From: Ruminococcus sp. | Lineage (GTDB): Bacteria > Bacillota > Clostridia > Oscillospirales > Ruminococcaceae | Reading direction: 5' to 3' | Length of the DNA stretch: 64,000 bases | NCBI GenBank assembly: GCA_017519145.1 | Contig: JAFWTA010000063.1 | Coordinates: 1-64,000, forward strand | Part shown: one piece after another, positions 1-7,634 of the stretch | Numbering within the stretch: the stretch's first letter is position 1 | Layout: each line of letters opens with the position of its first letter | Notes under the pieces: model-generated | Told to the model about the DNA's origin: nothing | Database searches by the model: none | The model's input: the letters and a program-made list of their open reading frames with translations, nothing else | Made by a program: the position numbers and the translations under genes

Positions 1-45
1 CATCGAGATCATCTTTCGCTATTCAGCGGACCCAACTCATATAAA

Positions 46-372
46 CCGCCGCACATATATGCGCCGTAAGCGATGTACGGCTGACGTTACTATTAACAGT
101 GAGCGAGTTTACGAGCGTCAGCGTGGTCAGCAGTCGGCACTGCGCCGATACATAGCATAATATCCGCCGCACATTTATGCGCCGTAAGCGATGTACAGCT
201 GACGTTACTATTAACAGTAAGCGAGTTTACGAGCGTCAGCGTGGTCAGCGGTCGGCACTGCGCCGATACATAGCATAATATCCGCCGCACATTTACGCGC
301 CGTAAGCGACGTACGGCTGACGTTACTATTATCAGTAAGCGAGTTTACGAGCGTCAGCGTGGTCAGCGGTCG
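46..372. repeat. Three tandem copies of a 118-bp structured repeat
   Basis: Units start at 46, 164 and 282. The first two are full length and the third stops near 372. Copies differ by only a few substitutions. Each unit carries short inverted repeats: GCCGTA/TACGGC, and GCTGACG/CGTCAGC about 35 nt apart, so each transcript or single strand could fold. The period is far too long and there is no spacer structure, so this is not CRISPR. No protein-coding signal is convincing. Function is unknown. Confidence 0.85.
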
Positions 373-387
373 AGCTGGCTCAGCTCG

Positions 388-417
388 AAAAAAATAAGCA
401 GGGCAAAAGCCCTGCTT
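388..417 (-). terminator. Intrinsic terminator of the candidate small RNA
   Basis: Stem AAGCAGGGC/GCCCTGCTT (396-404 and 409-417) with an AAAA loop on the plus strand. On the minus strand it is followed by A and seven T (388-395). A second hairpin (372-387) lies just beyond. Confidence 0.75.
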
Positions 418-506
418 GTTAGATAAACAGATGAAAATAAATATGTGTAGAACAAAAGAAAGGAGACAACAAAACGAGTGTTAATAATTAAGAATTATTT
501 AACACT
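388..506 (-). ncRNA. Candidate small RNA of about 118 nt
   Basis: A minus-strand promoter (-35 TTGACG at 536-541, 17-bp spacer, -10 TATAAT at 513-518) is followed after about 90 nt by a strong intrinsic terminator: a 9-bp stem at 396-417 and then seven T on the minus strand. The predicted transcript starts near 506, opens with a long A/U-rich hairpin (478-505), has an unpaired pyrimidine-rich stretch containing UCUCCUUUC that is complementary to AAAGGAG ribosome binding sites, and ends in the terminator. No open frame with a ribosome binding site is seen. This architecture resembles trans-acting regulatory RNAs of Firmicutes, but the family is not recognised. Confidence 0.55.
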
Positions 507-512
507 ACAGTT

Positions 513-541
513 ATTATACAGTATTTTCCCTTTCCCGTCAA
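513..541 (-). promoter_or_regulatory. Sigma-A promoter of the candidate small RNA
   Basis: Minus strand: -35 TTGACG (536-541), 17-bp spacer, -10 TATAAT (513-518). It points away from nifJ and no gene lies downstream before the terminator at 388-417. Confidence 0.7.
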
Positions 542-741
542 GCAAATCCGCGCACTTTTGTAAAATTGCACAACTTTGAGCAGAATAACACTGGCATTTT
601 TCATAACATTCCCGTAAAAAATACTGACAAGTGTATAATTTTATGGAAACAGCAGCCCGGAAAGTCTGACAAAACATCGCAATATAGGCATATTGCTAAA
701 AAAGAACCTGATAAATTTGTAACAAAGAAGCAAAAAAGGTG

Positions 742-770
742 TTTACAAAAAAACAGATTTGTGGTATAAT
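742..770 (+). promoter_or_regulatory. nifJ promoter
   Basis: -35 TTTACA (742-747), 17-bp spacer, -10 TATAAT (765-770). The predicted leader is about 80 nt and ends in AGGAGG at 843-848. Confidence 0.85.
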
Positions 771-857
771 AATTCACAGTAGTTATACATGGTTAACGTC
801 CACCCCGTTAAGCATTTCTATAACCCACTTTTATATTTTTTCAGGAGGTATATTCCT

Positions 858-3800
858 ATGGCAATCAAAAGAAAAATGAAAACAATGGACGGTAATAATG
901 CCGCTGCATATGTTTCTTACGCCTTCACGGAAGTTGCCGGTATCTATCCGATCACACCTTCCAGCCCGATGGCAGACTACGTTGATCAGTGGTCAGCTCA
1001 GGGTGTCAAGAACATTTTCGGCACTACCGTTAAGGTTGAGGAGATGCAGTCTGAGGCTGGTGCAGCAGGTACTGTTCACGGTTCTCTGAACGCCGGTGCT
1101 CTTACCACAACCTATACTGCTTCTCAGGGTCTTCTCCTTATGATCCCGAATATGTACAAGATCGCCGGTGAGCTGCTTCCCTGCGTGTTCCACGTTTCTG
1201 CACGCTGCGTAGCTTCTCACGCACTTAACATCTTCGGCGACCACTCTGACGTTTATGCTTGCCGTCAGACAGGTTTTGCAATGCTCGCTGAGACAAATCC
1301 TCAGGAAGTTATGGATCTTGCTGCTGTTGCTCATCTGGCTTCCATCAAGAGCCGTGTTCCTTTCATCAACTTCTTCGACGGTTTCCGTACATCACACGAG
1401 ATCCAGAAGATCGAGATCTGGGATTACGAGGACCTCAAGGAAATGTGCGACATGGACGCTGTAAAGGCATTCCGTGACCGTGCTCTCAATCCTGAGAATC
1501 CTACAATGCGCGGTTCTCACGAGAACGGAGATATCTTCTTCCAGCACCGTGAGGCTTGCAACTCCTACTACAACGCTGTTCCCGGAATCGTTGAGGAGTA
1601 CATGGACAAGGTAAATGCAAAGCTCGGCACAGACTATAAGCTCTTCAATTACTACGGTGCTCCCGATGCAGAGCGCGTTATCGTTGCAATGGGTTCTATC
1701 TGCGACGTTGCTGAGGAAGTTATCGACTACATGAACAAGAATGGCGAGAAGGTCGGCATCGTTAAGGTTCGTCTGTTCCGTCCTTTCTCTGCTGAAAAGC
1801 TCGTTGAGGCAATCCCTGCAACTGCAAAGACAATCGCTGTACTCGACAGGACCAAGGAGCCCGGCTCTCTCGGTGAGCCTCTCTACCTCGATGTAGTAGC
1901 TGCTCTTAATACTACAGGCAGAACAGGTATCAAGGTCATCGGCGGCCGTTACGGTCTCGGTTCCAAGGATACTCCTCCTGCATCTGTATTCGCTGTATAT
2001 GCTGAGCTCGCTAAGGCTGATCCCAAGCCTCAGTTCACACTCGGTATCGTTGATGACGTTACAAACCTCTCACTTGCTGAGGAAGAAGCTCCCAACACAG
2101 CAGCAGAAGGCACAATCGAGTGCAAGTTCTGGGGTCTTGGCGGCGACGGTACAGTTGGTGCTAACAAGGACTCCATCAAGATCATCGGCGACCACACTGA
2201 CAAGTACGTTCAGGCTTACTTCCAGTATGACTCAAAGAAGACCGGCGGTATCACTATCTCACATCTGCGTTTCGGTGATAAGCCCATCAAGAGCCCTTAC
2301 TACATAAACAAGGCTGACTTTGTTGCCTGTCACAATCCTTCATACATCCTCAAGGGCTACAAGATGGTAAACGATGTAAAGCCCGGCGGTGTATTCCTTA
2401 TCAACTGCCAGTGGAAGCCCGAGGAGCTCGATCAGCACCTCACAGCTGATACAAAGCAGTATATCGCAAAGAACAATATCCAGCTCTATCTGGTTAACGC
2501 AATAGACCTTGCACAGGAGATCGGTCTTGGCAAGCGTACAAACACAATTCTCCAGTCTGCATTCTTCTCACTTTCAAAGGTTCTTCCCGAGGCTGAGGCT
2601 ATCAGCTACATGAAGGAAAAGGCTCAGAAATTCATGAAGAAGGGTATCGAGATCGTTCAGATGAACGAGAAGGCTATCGACGCAGGCGCAAACGCTTATG
2701 TCAAGGTAGACGTTCCCGCTGAGTGGGCAAATGCTGTTGATAATTCAGCACCTGCAAAGCTCGAGGGCTCAGAGAAGCTCGTCAAGATGGTTGAAGGCAT
2801 CATGAACCCTGTTGGCAAGATGCTCGGTGACACTCTCCCTGTATCTGCATTCTCAGATCACGTTGACGGTACATTCGAGCAGGGTGCTTCCGCATATGAA
2901 AAGCGCGGAGTTGCAGTTATGGTTCCCGAGTGGAATCAGGATACTTGTGCAAAGTGTAACAAGTGTTCATTCGTATGCCCTCACGCAACTATCCGTCCCT
3001 TCGCTCTGACAGAGGCTGAAGCTGCTGCTGCTCCCGAGAACATCAAGCTCGCTCCCAAGCCTATCGCAAAGAGCGATTACAAGTACACTCTCGCTGTTTC
3101 CGCTATGGACTGCATGGGCTGCGGCGTATGTATCGGTGTCTGCCCCACAAAGTCACTCAAGATGGTTCCCAGAGAGTCACAGGAGCCTCAGCAGGCAGTA
3201 TTCGATTACTGTGTTGCTAAGGTAACAGAGAAGGCTGACGTAGCAACTGACGCTAACGTTATCTCCAGCCAGTACAAGAAGCCTCTCCTTGAATTCTCCG
3301 GTTCATGCGCAGGCTGTGCTGAGACTTCATATGCAAGACTCATCACTCAGCTCTTTGGTTCAAGAATGTACATCTCCAACGCAACAGGATGTTCTTCTAT
3401 CTGGGGCGGTCCTGCTGCTACATCACCTTACACTGTTGATGCAAACGGCCACGGTCCTGCATGGGCTAACTCACTGTTCGAGGACAACGCTGAGCACGGT
3501 CTCGGTATGTATCTCGGTCAGAAGGCTATCCGTGAGAGACTCATTGAGGAAGTAAAGGAAATAGCTGCAAGCGACAATGTATCTGCAGAAGTTAAGTCTG
3601 CTGCTGATGAGTACATCGCAACTGTTAACGACGGTGCTAAGAATACTGCTGCAACTGCTGCACTCGTTGCTGCACTTGAGAAGTGCGACTGCAAGTGCGA
3701 TAAGAAGACAGATATCCTTGAGAACAAGAACTACCTCTCCAAGAAGTCCGTATGGATCTTCGGCGGCGACGGTTGGGCTTATGATATCGGATTCGGCGGT

Positions 3801-4391
3801 CTCGACCACGTTCTCGCTACAGGCGAAGATGTAAACATCATGGTATTCGATACCGAGGTTTACTCCAACACAGGCGGACAGGCTTCCAAGTCCTCCAACA
3901 TCGGTCAGGTAGCACAGTTCGCAGCAGCAGGTAAGGCAATCGCTAAGAAGCGCCTTGCTGATATCGCTATGAGCTACGGCTACATCTATGTTGCACAGAT
4001 CGCTATGGGTGCTGACATGAACCAGACACTCAAGGCAATCAAGGAAGCTGAGGCTTATCCGGGTCCCTCACTCATCATCGGCTATGCACCTTGTGAGATG
4101 CACTCTATCAAGGGCGGTATGACTAACTGTCAGGCTGAGATGGAGAAGGCTGTTAAGTGCGGCTACTGGAACAACTTCCGTTATGATCCTCGTCTTGCTG
4201 CTGAGGGCAAGAATCCCTTCCAGCTCGATTCCAAGGCTCCCACAGAGTCTTATCAGGACTTCATCATGAACGAGGCTCGTTACAGCGCACTCACACGTTC
4301 GTTCCCCGATCGTGCTAAGGAGCTGTTCGCGAAGGCTGAGAAGACAGCAGCTAATCGTTACGAGTACCTCACAAAGCTTGCTGAGAAGTAA
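858..4391 (+). CDS. nifJ: Pyruvate:ferredoxin (flavodoxin) oxidoreductase
   Basis: A 1177-residue single-chain PFOR that oxidises pyruvate with CoA to acetyl-CoA and CO2 and reduces ferredoxin in the cytoplasm, the central step of anaerobic fermentation. The order is the usual one: N-terminal pyrimidine-binding domain starting with a TDGN-like motif (here MDGNNAAAYV), transketolase C-like and gamma domains, a double 4Fe-4S ferredoxin domain (CAKCNKC near residue 697, CMGCGVC near 752), then the TPP-binding domain with GDGW and an additional CAGCAE cysteine pair. The frame is open from 789, but ATG 858 is chosen because AGGAGG (843-848) sits 9 nt upstream and the protein then begins like the family. 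It is monocistronic, with a strong promoter and terminator. Codon use suggests high expression. Confidence 0.97.
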   Translation: MAIKRKMKTMDGNNAAAYVSYAFTEVAGIYPITPSSPMADYVDQWSAQGVKNIFGTTVKVEEMQSEAGAAGTVHGSLNAGALTTTYTASQGLLLMIPNMYKIAGELLPCVFHVSARCVASHALNIFGDHSDVYACRQTGFAMLAETNPQEVMDLAAVAHLASIKSRVPFINFFDGFRTSHEIQKIEIWDYEDLKEMCDMDAVKAFRDRALNPENPTMRGSHENGDIFFQHREACNSYYNAVPGIVEEYMDKVNAKLGTDYKLFNYYGAPDAERVIVAMGSICDVAEEVIDYMNKNGEKVGIVKVRLFRPFSAEKLVEAIPATAKTIAVLDRTKEPGSLGEPLYLDVVAALNTTGRTGIKVIGGRYGLGSKDTPPASVFAVYAELAKADPKPQFTLGIVDDVTNLSLAEEEAPNTAAEGTIECKFWGLGGDGTVGANKDSIKIIGDHTDKYVQAYFQYDSKKTGGITISHLRFGDKPIKSPYYINKADFVACHNPSYILKGYKMVNDVKPGGVFLINCQWKPEELDQHLTADTKQYIAKNNIQLYLVNAIDLAQEIGLGKRTNTILQSAFFSLSKVLPEAEAISYMKEKAQKFMKKGIEIVQMNEKAIDAGANAYVKVDVPAEWANAVDNSAPAKLEGSEKLVKMVEGIMNPVGKMLGDTLPVSAFSDHVDGTFEQGASAYEKRGVAVMVPEWNQDTCAKCNKCSFVCPHATIRPFALTEAEAAAAPENIKLAPKPIAKSDYKYTLAVSAMDCMGCGVCIGVCPTKSLKMVPRESQEPQQAVFDYCVAKVTEKADVATDANVISSQYKKPLLEFSGSCAGCAETSYARLITQLFGSRMYISNATGCSSIWGGPAATSPYTVDANGHGPAWANSLFEDNAEHGLGMYLGQKAIRERLIEEVKEIAASDNVSAEVKSAADEYIATVNDGAKNTAATAALVAALEKCDCKCDKKTDILENKNYLSKKSVWIFGGDGWAYDIGFGGLDHVLATGEDVNIMVFDTEVYSNTGGQASKSSNIGQVAQFAAAGKAIAKKRLADIAMSYGYIYVAQIAMGADMNQTLKAIKEAEAYPGPSLIIGYAPCEMHSIKGGMTNCQAEMEKAVKCGYWNNFRYDPRLAAEGKNPFQLDSKAPTESYQDFIMNEARYSALTRSFPDRAKELFAKAEKTAANRYEYLTKLAEK

Positions 4392-4507
4392 GCAGCGTGA
4401 GCTGAACACGTTGACGTCCGCAGGCTCGCTCACTCTCTGCAAAACGGATAGTCTGCCATCGCTTACGGCAGTTTAACGTGTAATATGCACATACGAATAT
4501 AATAAAT

Positions 4508-4540
4508 CTCCCCGATACGGACAAGTATCGGGGAGTTTTT
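4508..4540 (+). terminator. nifJ intrinsic terminator
   Basis: 11-bp perfect stem CTCCCCGATAC/GTATCGGGGAG (4508-4518 and 4525-4535) followed by TTTTT. Confidence 0.9.
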
Positions 4541-4545
4541 GTATT

Positions 4546-4571
4546 GTAGGGGACGGCGTCCTCGACGTCCC
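4546..4571. repeat. Dispersed palindromic repeat, GGGGACG family, copy 1
   Basis: Contains GTAGGGGACGGCGTCC followed by a GACGTCCC arm. Its reverse complement recurs with few changes at 18171-18196 and 18242-18267. It lies just past the nifJ terminator. Confidence 0.7.
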
Positions 4572-4586
4572 TTGTATTATTGTTAT

Positions 4587-5015
4587 TTACATCTTTTTAT
4601 TGTAGTACACAAGGGAGCCAAGATAGACCAGAAGGTACACGCCTAAAGCAGCACCGAGAGTCCAATATACCGTATTGTTGATGTATGAAGCGGCAATAGC
4701 GGCTATACAAAGCAGGAAAAGAGTAAACAGCGAGGTGAAGTTTCCCGCCTTCTGCTGTACAGCTATGGTCCTTTCGTCGGTATTGCGTACATACCATTGC
4801 TTCAGGGCAGCATCGTCCTTCACGGCTTTTTTCATACGCATTATATTCATTATCAGAACGGTAATACCGCCCACAAAAAAGCCCATGTTGGTCTCGCCTC
4901 TGAGAACGCCCCTATGCGTCAGCACCTGAAGAACTATCAGCGCTATCAGCAGTGAAGCCGCCAGTATCCGGCATAATATGATCTTTGTCCTGAGTTTTTT
5001 TCTGAATTCTTCCAT
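4587..5015 (-). CDS. Four-helix membrane protein in an XRE-regulated operon
   Basis: Small integral membrane protein of 142 residues with about four predicted transmembrane segments: two near the N-terminus and two in the C-terminal third, ending in VYYNKKM. It resembles its upstream neighbour (5033-5458): both have a polar loop with a YTDER or NTDERT motif between helix pairs and end YYN(K/R)KM. The start is placed at ATG 5015, which has AGAGGAG upstream. A GTG at 5036 in frame would overlap the previous stop but lacks its own binding site. The third gene of an operon led by a small XRE repressor. No function can be assigned from sequence. Confidence 0.8.
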   Translation of the reverse strand: MEEFRKKLRTKIILCRILAASLLIALIVLQVLTHRGVLRGETNMGFFVGGITVLIMNIMRMKKAVKDDAALKQWYVRNTDERTIAVQQKAGNFTSLFTLFLLCIAAIAASYINNTVYWTLGAALGVYLLVYLGSLVYYNKKM

Positions 5016-5032
5016 GATAACTCTCCTCTTGC

Positions 5033-5458
5033 TCACATTTTTCTGTTATAATAACTGCTTACCGCGATATACACTATAAAGATGAACGCCAGACATACCG
5101 AAAGCGTACAGCTGACGGTCTCGCTCAGGAAGTTAGCAATGATAGTGGCAGCAGAAATACCGAGAAGTATAACACGGAAGGTAGTTGTGGAAGCCTCTTT
5201 GGTTATCTGAGCACTTCTCTCGTCGGTATACTTTATATACATCTCTTTCAGCTTCGCTTCATTACCCAGCGCCATTTTCGCCGTTATGACATTGCCTACG
5301 GCGATTGCCAGCAATGCCCCCAGTATGCCGCTTGTTGCGTTAGATCCGTCATTTGCCCTGCCGAAAGCCGTAAGCAGTATAATTCCTGCCACCATGACAG
5401 CTGAAAGAAGAATGAAGAAATATATTCTCTTCTTTATTGTAACTCTGAAATTCTCCAT
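5033..5458 (-). CDS. Four-helix membrane protein, paralogue of its downstream neighbour
   Basis: A 141-residue hydrophobic protein with about four transmembrane segments and a central basic/acidic loop containing KYTDERS. It ends SSYYNRKM, matching the end of the protein at 4587-5015, so the pair probably arose by tandem duplication. The start is ATG 5458 with GGAGG a few bases upstream. It begins 11 nt after the XRE gene ends. Pairing of a short XRE regulator with small membrane proteins of this type is common in Firmicutes, but their role is not established. Function unknown. Confidence 0.82.
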   Translation of the reverse strand: MENFRVTIKKRIYFFILLSAVMVAGIILLTAFGRANDGSNATSGILGALLAIAVGNVITAKMALGNEAKLKEMYIKYTDERSAQITKEASTTTFRVILLGISAATIIANFLSETVSCTLSVCLAFIFIVYIAVSSYYNRKM

Positions 5459-5469
5459 AATGCTCCTCC

Positions 5470-5676
5470 TTATAAGTTCTCCTCGCCCTCGAAAATAAAC
5501 AGCTCCTCTATGGTGACTCCGAAGAACTGAGCCGCCTTGTGAGCCAGAGTGAGCGAGGCGTTGTATTTACCGTTTTCCAATGATATTATAGTCTGCCGCG
5601 TGACGCTTAGCGCATCGGCAAGCTCCTGCTGAGTGACCTTCCTCGCCTTTCTCAGCTCCTGTATCTTATTTTTCAA
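5470..5676 (-). CDS. Small XRE-family (Cro/CI-like) transcriptional regulator
   Basis: A 68-residue protein that is almost entirely a helix-turn-helix domain: VTQQELADALSVTRQTIISLENGKYNASL is recognisable in pieces as the Cro/CI fold of the YozG type. The start is a TTG at 5676 preceded by AGGAGG with about 8-nt spacing. There is no ATG at the family-typical position. It is the first gene of a three-gene operon with two membrane proteins. Its promoter (5728-5756) is flanked and interrupted by repeats of the GTAAAGCG motif, so autorepression is likely (inference). Confidence 0.9.
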   Translation of the reverse strand: MKNKIQELRKARKVTQQELADALSVTRQTIISLENGKYNASLTLAHKAAQFFGVTIEELFIFEGEENL

Positions 5677-5696
5677 CTGCTCGCCTCCTTTTAGAT

Positions 5697-5767
5697 GTAA
5701 AGTTCGCTTTACTTCTTCTATGATTATAGTATAGCACGCTTTACATTTTTTGTCAAGCTCGCTTTAC
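5697..5767 (-). promoter_or_regulatory. XRE operon promoter with three repeated operator-like sites
   Basis: Minus strand: -35 TTGACA (5751-5756), 17-bp spacer, -10 TATACT (5728-5733). CTTTAC (GTAAAG on the minus strand) preceded by GC occurs at 5707-5712, 5739-5744 and 5762-5767. One site lies upstream of -35, one in the spacer, and one downstream of -10 as a perfect palindrome GTAAAG-TTCG-CTTTAC (5697-5712). This placement is what an autorepressor operator set would look like. Confidence 0.75.
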
Positions 5768-5788
5768 ATATTTTTATCTTTTAACATA

Positions 5789-5825
5789 AAAAGCTCCCCG
5801 ACACTCATTTATCGGGGAGCTTTTG
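5789..5825 (-). terminator. Terminator of the three-paralogue membrane gene cluster
   Basis: Stem AGCTCCCCGA/TCGGGGAGCT with A and T runs on both flanks. On the minus strand it follows the gene ending at 5858. Confidence 0.8.
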
Positions 5826-5860
5826 CTCACTACTCTCTACTCTCTACTCACTACTCACTA
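5826..5860. repeat. Five heptamer repeats CTCWCTA
   Basis: Perfect 7-bp periodicity from 5826 to 5860. The last unit supplies the TAG stop codon of the gene at 5858-6352. Confidence 0.8.
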
Positions 5861-6352
5861 CTTATCGCTTGCTCTCATAAGCTTTCTGTACTGTTTTCTC
5901 TTGATGATATAGAGTATCTGCCAGAATATCATTGCGGGGAAAACAGGGACAAGGCAGCTGAAAACAAGGATCCCGTTCCATGAAAAGGTATCCCAAAAAG
6001 CCTCTGTGCCGTACCATGTATCCCCCATAAAACTGAATCCCTCTGACATACTGTTTACGGAAGATATTATCAGCAGCACAAACGGCAGGAATGACAGTAC
6101 AAAGCTGAGCGTATAGAGCCCTGATACAGGCTTCTTCCCTGCCTCTGCGCGTTTCCTGAGCCTCCATGAGACCAGCACAGCGGACAGACCTGCCAGTGAC
6201 ACAAAGACGCACCAGAACGGCACCACTGTTATGCCATCGTCAACATAGCCCGGTCCCTTCTCAAGCCCGTACCAGATATACAGCACTGCGGATACAGATA
6301 AAACAGCGCAGAAACCGAATATGGCAAGCAATGCCTTTTCGTATTTTTTCAT
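5858..6352 (-). CDS. Membrane protein, third member of a tandem paralogue trio
   Basis: A 164-residue protein with four predicted transmembrane helices (about residues 8-28, 45-63, 83-100 and 125-150). It shares with the next two upstream genes the start MKKYEK, a basic loop WRLRKRxEAGK after helix 2, and the motif P(V/I)FPxxxFWQxxYxxK near the C-terminus. GGAG lies upstream of ATG 6352. It is the last of three genes spaced by 4-20 nt on one strand, evidently by tandem duplication. No family name is recognised and no function can be given. Confidence 0.82.
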   Translation of the reverse strand: MKKYEKALLAIFGFCAVLSVSAVLYIWYGLEKGPGYVDDGITVVPFWCVFVSLAGLSAVLVSWRLRKRAEAGKKPVSGLYTLSFVLSFLPFVLLIISSVNSMSEGFSFMGDTWYGTEAFWDTFSWNGILVFSCLVPVFPAMIFWQILYIIKRKQYRKLMRASDK

Positions 6353-6372
6353 ATTATCAGCTCCTTTGCACG

Positions 6373-6831
6373 TCAGTCAGCCTTTTTGTACTTCCCTGCC
6401 ATTACAGCGTAGAGCACCTGCCAGAACAGCATAAAGGGAAAAATGGGAATAAGAATACAGCCCAGAAGAATGCCGTATAAAACTATGGTGCCCCAGAGGA
6501 CACTCCAGTCGAAGCCGCCGCTGACCGCGCCTGCGATACCTACTATGAGAAGCACCGCTAAGGGCAAAAAGCTGAGCCGGAAGCTCACCTTATAAAGGGC
6601 AGAGATGGGAGCCTTTCCTGCCTCCCTGCGCTTCCTGAGCCTCCACGGCACCAGCACGCCGATAACACCGAAAATTCCGCCGAACATAAGGTAATATGGC
6701 AGAACTTCCTCAAAATTATCAAGGTATCCGATACCTTTCCCGAGCATGAAAAACGAAATTAATAAGAATGCAAGTGATAAAACTGTACAGCCGCCGAATA
6801 CAGCTATAAGTATCTTCTCATATTTTTTCAT
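6373..6831 (-). CDS. Membrane protein, second member of the paralogue trio
   Basis: A 152-residue four-helix protein closely similar to its downstream neighbour: both begin MKKYEK and have (V/S)WRLRKRxEAGKxP after the second helix. The C-terminal motif is PIFPFMLFWQVLY. Its ribosome binding site AAGGAG lies inside the end of the preceding gene, whose stop is 4 nt before this ATG, so translation is probably coupled. Function unknown. Confidence 0.83.
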   Translation of the reverse strand: MKKYEKILIAVFGGCTVLSLAFLLISFFMLGKGIGYLDNFEEVLPYYLMFGGIFGVIGVLVPWRLRKRREAGKAPISALYKVSFRLSFLPLAVLLIVGIAGAVSGGFDWSVLWGTIVLYGILLGCILIPIFPFMLFWQVLYAVMAGKYKKAD

Positions 6832-6835
6832 AAGC

Positions 6836-7333
6836 TCAGCTCCTTTCAGCCTTCAGACGCTTCCTTGCTTTTATCCTCCTTACGATATAGAACACCTGCC
6901 AGAACACGCAGAACGGGAACACGGGGATAATAACGAACACAAGCCCCATGATCATAAACGCGCCCTCAAAGGCTTCCCACCCGTAGCTCACCGACCACAG
7001 GAAGGGAAATCCCGCCTTCATGCAGTAAGCGGAGTAAGCCAGCAGCAGTAAGAACGGAATGAATGAACAGAAGAAGGACACCGTATAGCCCCTTGATATC
7101 TCTTTTTTGCCGCTGTTTCTGCGCCTGCGGAGGAGCACCGATATGAGCACGCCTATCTGCGCAAGAACACATATCAACAGCAGCGCCCCCCATATTGACA
7201 TATAGCACAGTCCGAAGTAATCGGGCAGCGGTGCACGGAAGCGGTTCATGACAGCGTCCGCAATACACCTTAATATGAAAACGATGATACCGCCTGCCGC
7301 GGTGTAAAGAACTATCTTTTCAGCCTTTTTCAT
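6836..7333 (-). CDS. Membrane protein, first member of the paralogue trio
   Basis: A 165-residue four-helix membrane protein, more divergent than the other two but retaining the basic loop after helix 2 (LLRRRRNSGKK) and the end motif PVFPFCVFWQVFY followed by a basic tail. GGGGAG precedes ATG 7333. As the promoter-proximal gene it begins the cluster. An inverted repeat at 7413-7442 upstream may be an operator. No function can be assigned. Confidence 0.82.
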   Translation of the reverse strand: MKKAEKIVLYTAAGGIIVFILRCIADAVMNRFRAPLPDYFGLCYMSIWGALLLICVLAQIGVLISVLLRRRRNSGKKEISRGYTVSFFCSFIPFLLLLAYSAYCMKAGFPFLWSVSYGWEAFEGAFMIMGLVFVIIPVFPFCVFWQVFYIVRRIKARKRLKAERS

Positions 7334-7412
7334 AATATCGCTCCCCTTTCCGAGGTGGTGCCCGCACCTCCTCTGTTGTACTCATGATACCACAGAAAGA
7401 GGCGATATTGAA

Positions 7413-7450
7413 GATGTCACCCGTCACTTCCGCAGTGACATCTGTCACTA
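7413..7450. promoter_or_regulatory. Inverted and direct GTCAC repeats upstream of the membrane trio
   Basis: GATGTCAC (7413-7420) is mirrored by GTGACATC (7435-7442), with further CGTCAC and TGTCAC copies between and after. The spacing suits a dimeric regulator. No regulator family is identified. Confidence 0.45.
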
Positions 7451-7488
7451 AAAATACGCCTGTACCGTGAAAGCTCACAAATACAGGC
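7447..7488 (-). terminator. glgP operon terminator
   Basis: 8-bp stem CGCCTGTA/TACAGGCG with a 13-nt loop. On the minus strand it is followed by TATTTTT. It is downstream of glgP. The remaining bases to 7634 show no further gene. Confidence 0.65.
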
Positions 7489-7634
7489 GCATTCATTTGT
7501 GCAAAACGCAGAACTTCCGAAAAACTTTTCGGTTATACAATGATTTTACGTTGTTTTCAGTGCCATTTCGCACTACTTATGAGAGCATTTTTTTCTGTAC
7601 CTCGCCGTCAGGCGACACCAAAACTTTCAACTCA

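Noticed and set aside
93..290. 65-codon minus frame
   Set aside because: It is the translation of the 118-bp repeats, so the peptide itself repeats. No ribosome binding site.
46..372. CRISPR array or tRNA cluster
   Set aside because: 118-bp units without spacers, and no cloverleaf found.
478..577. GTG-initiated plus frame after AAAGGAG
   Set aside because: Spacing to GTG is long, the peptide is short and unlike any protein, and it overlaps the small RNA promoter. The AAAGGAG is the complement of the small RNA loop.
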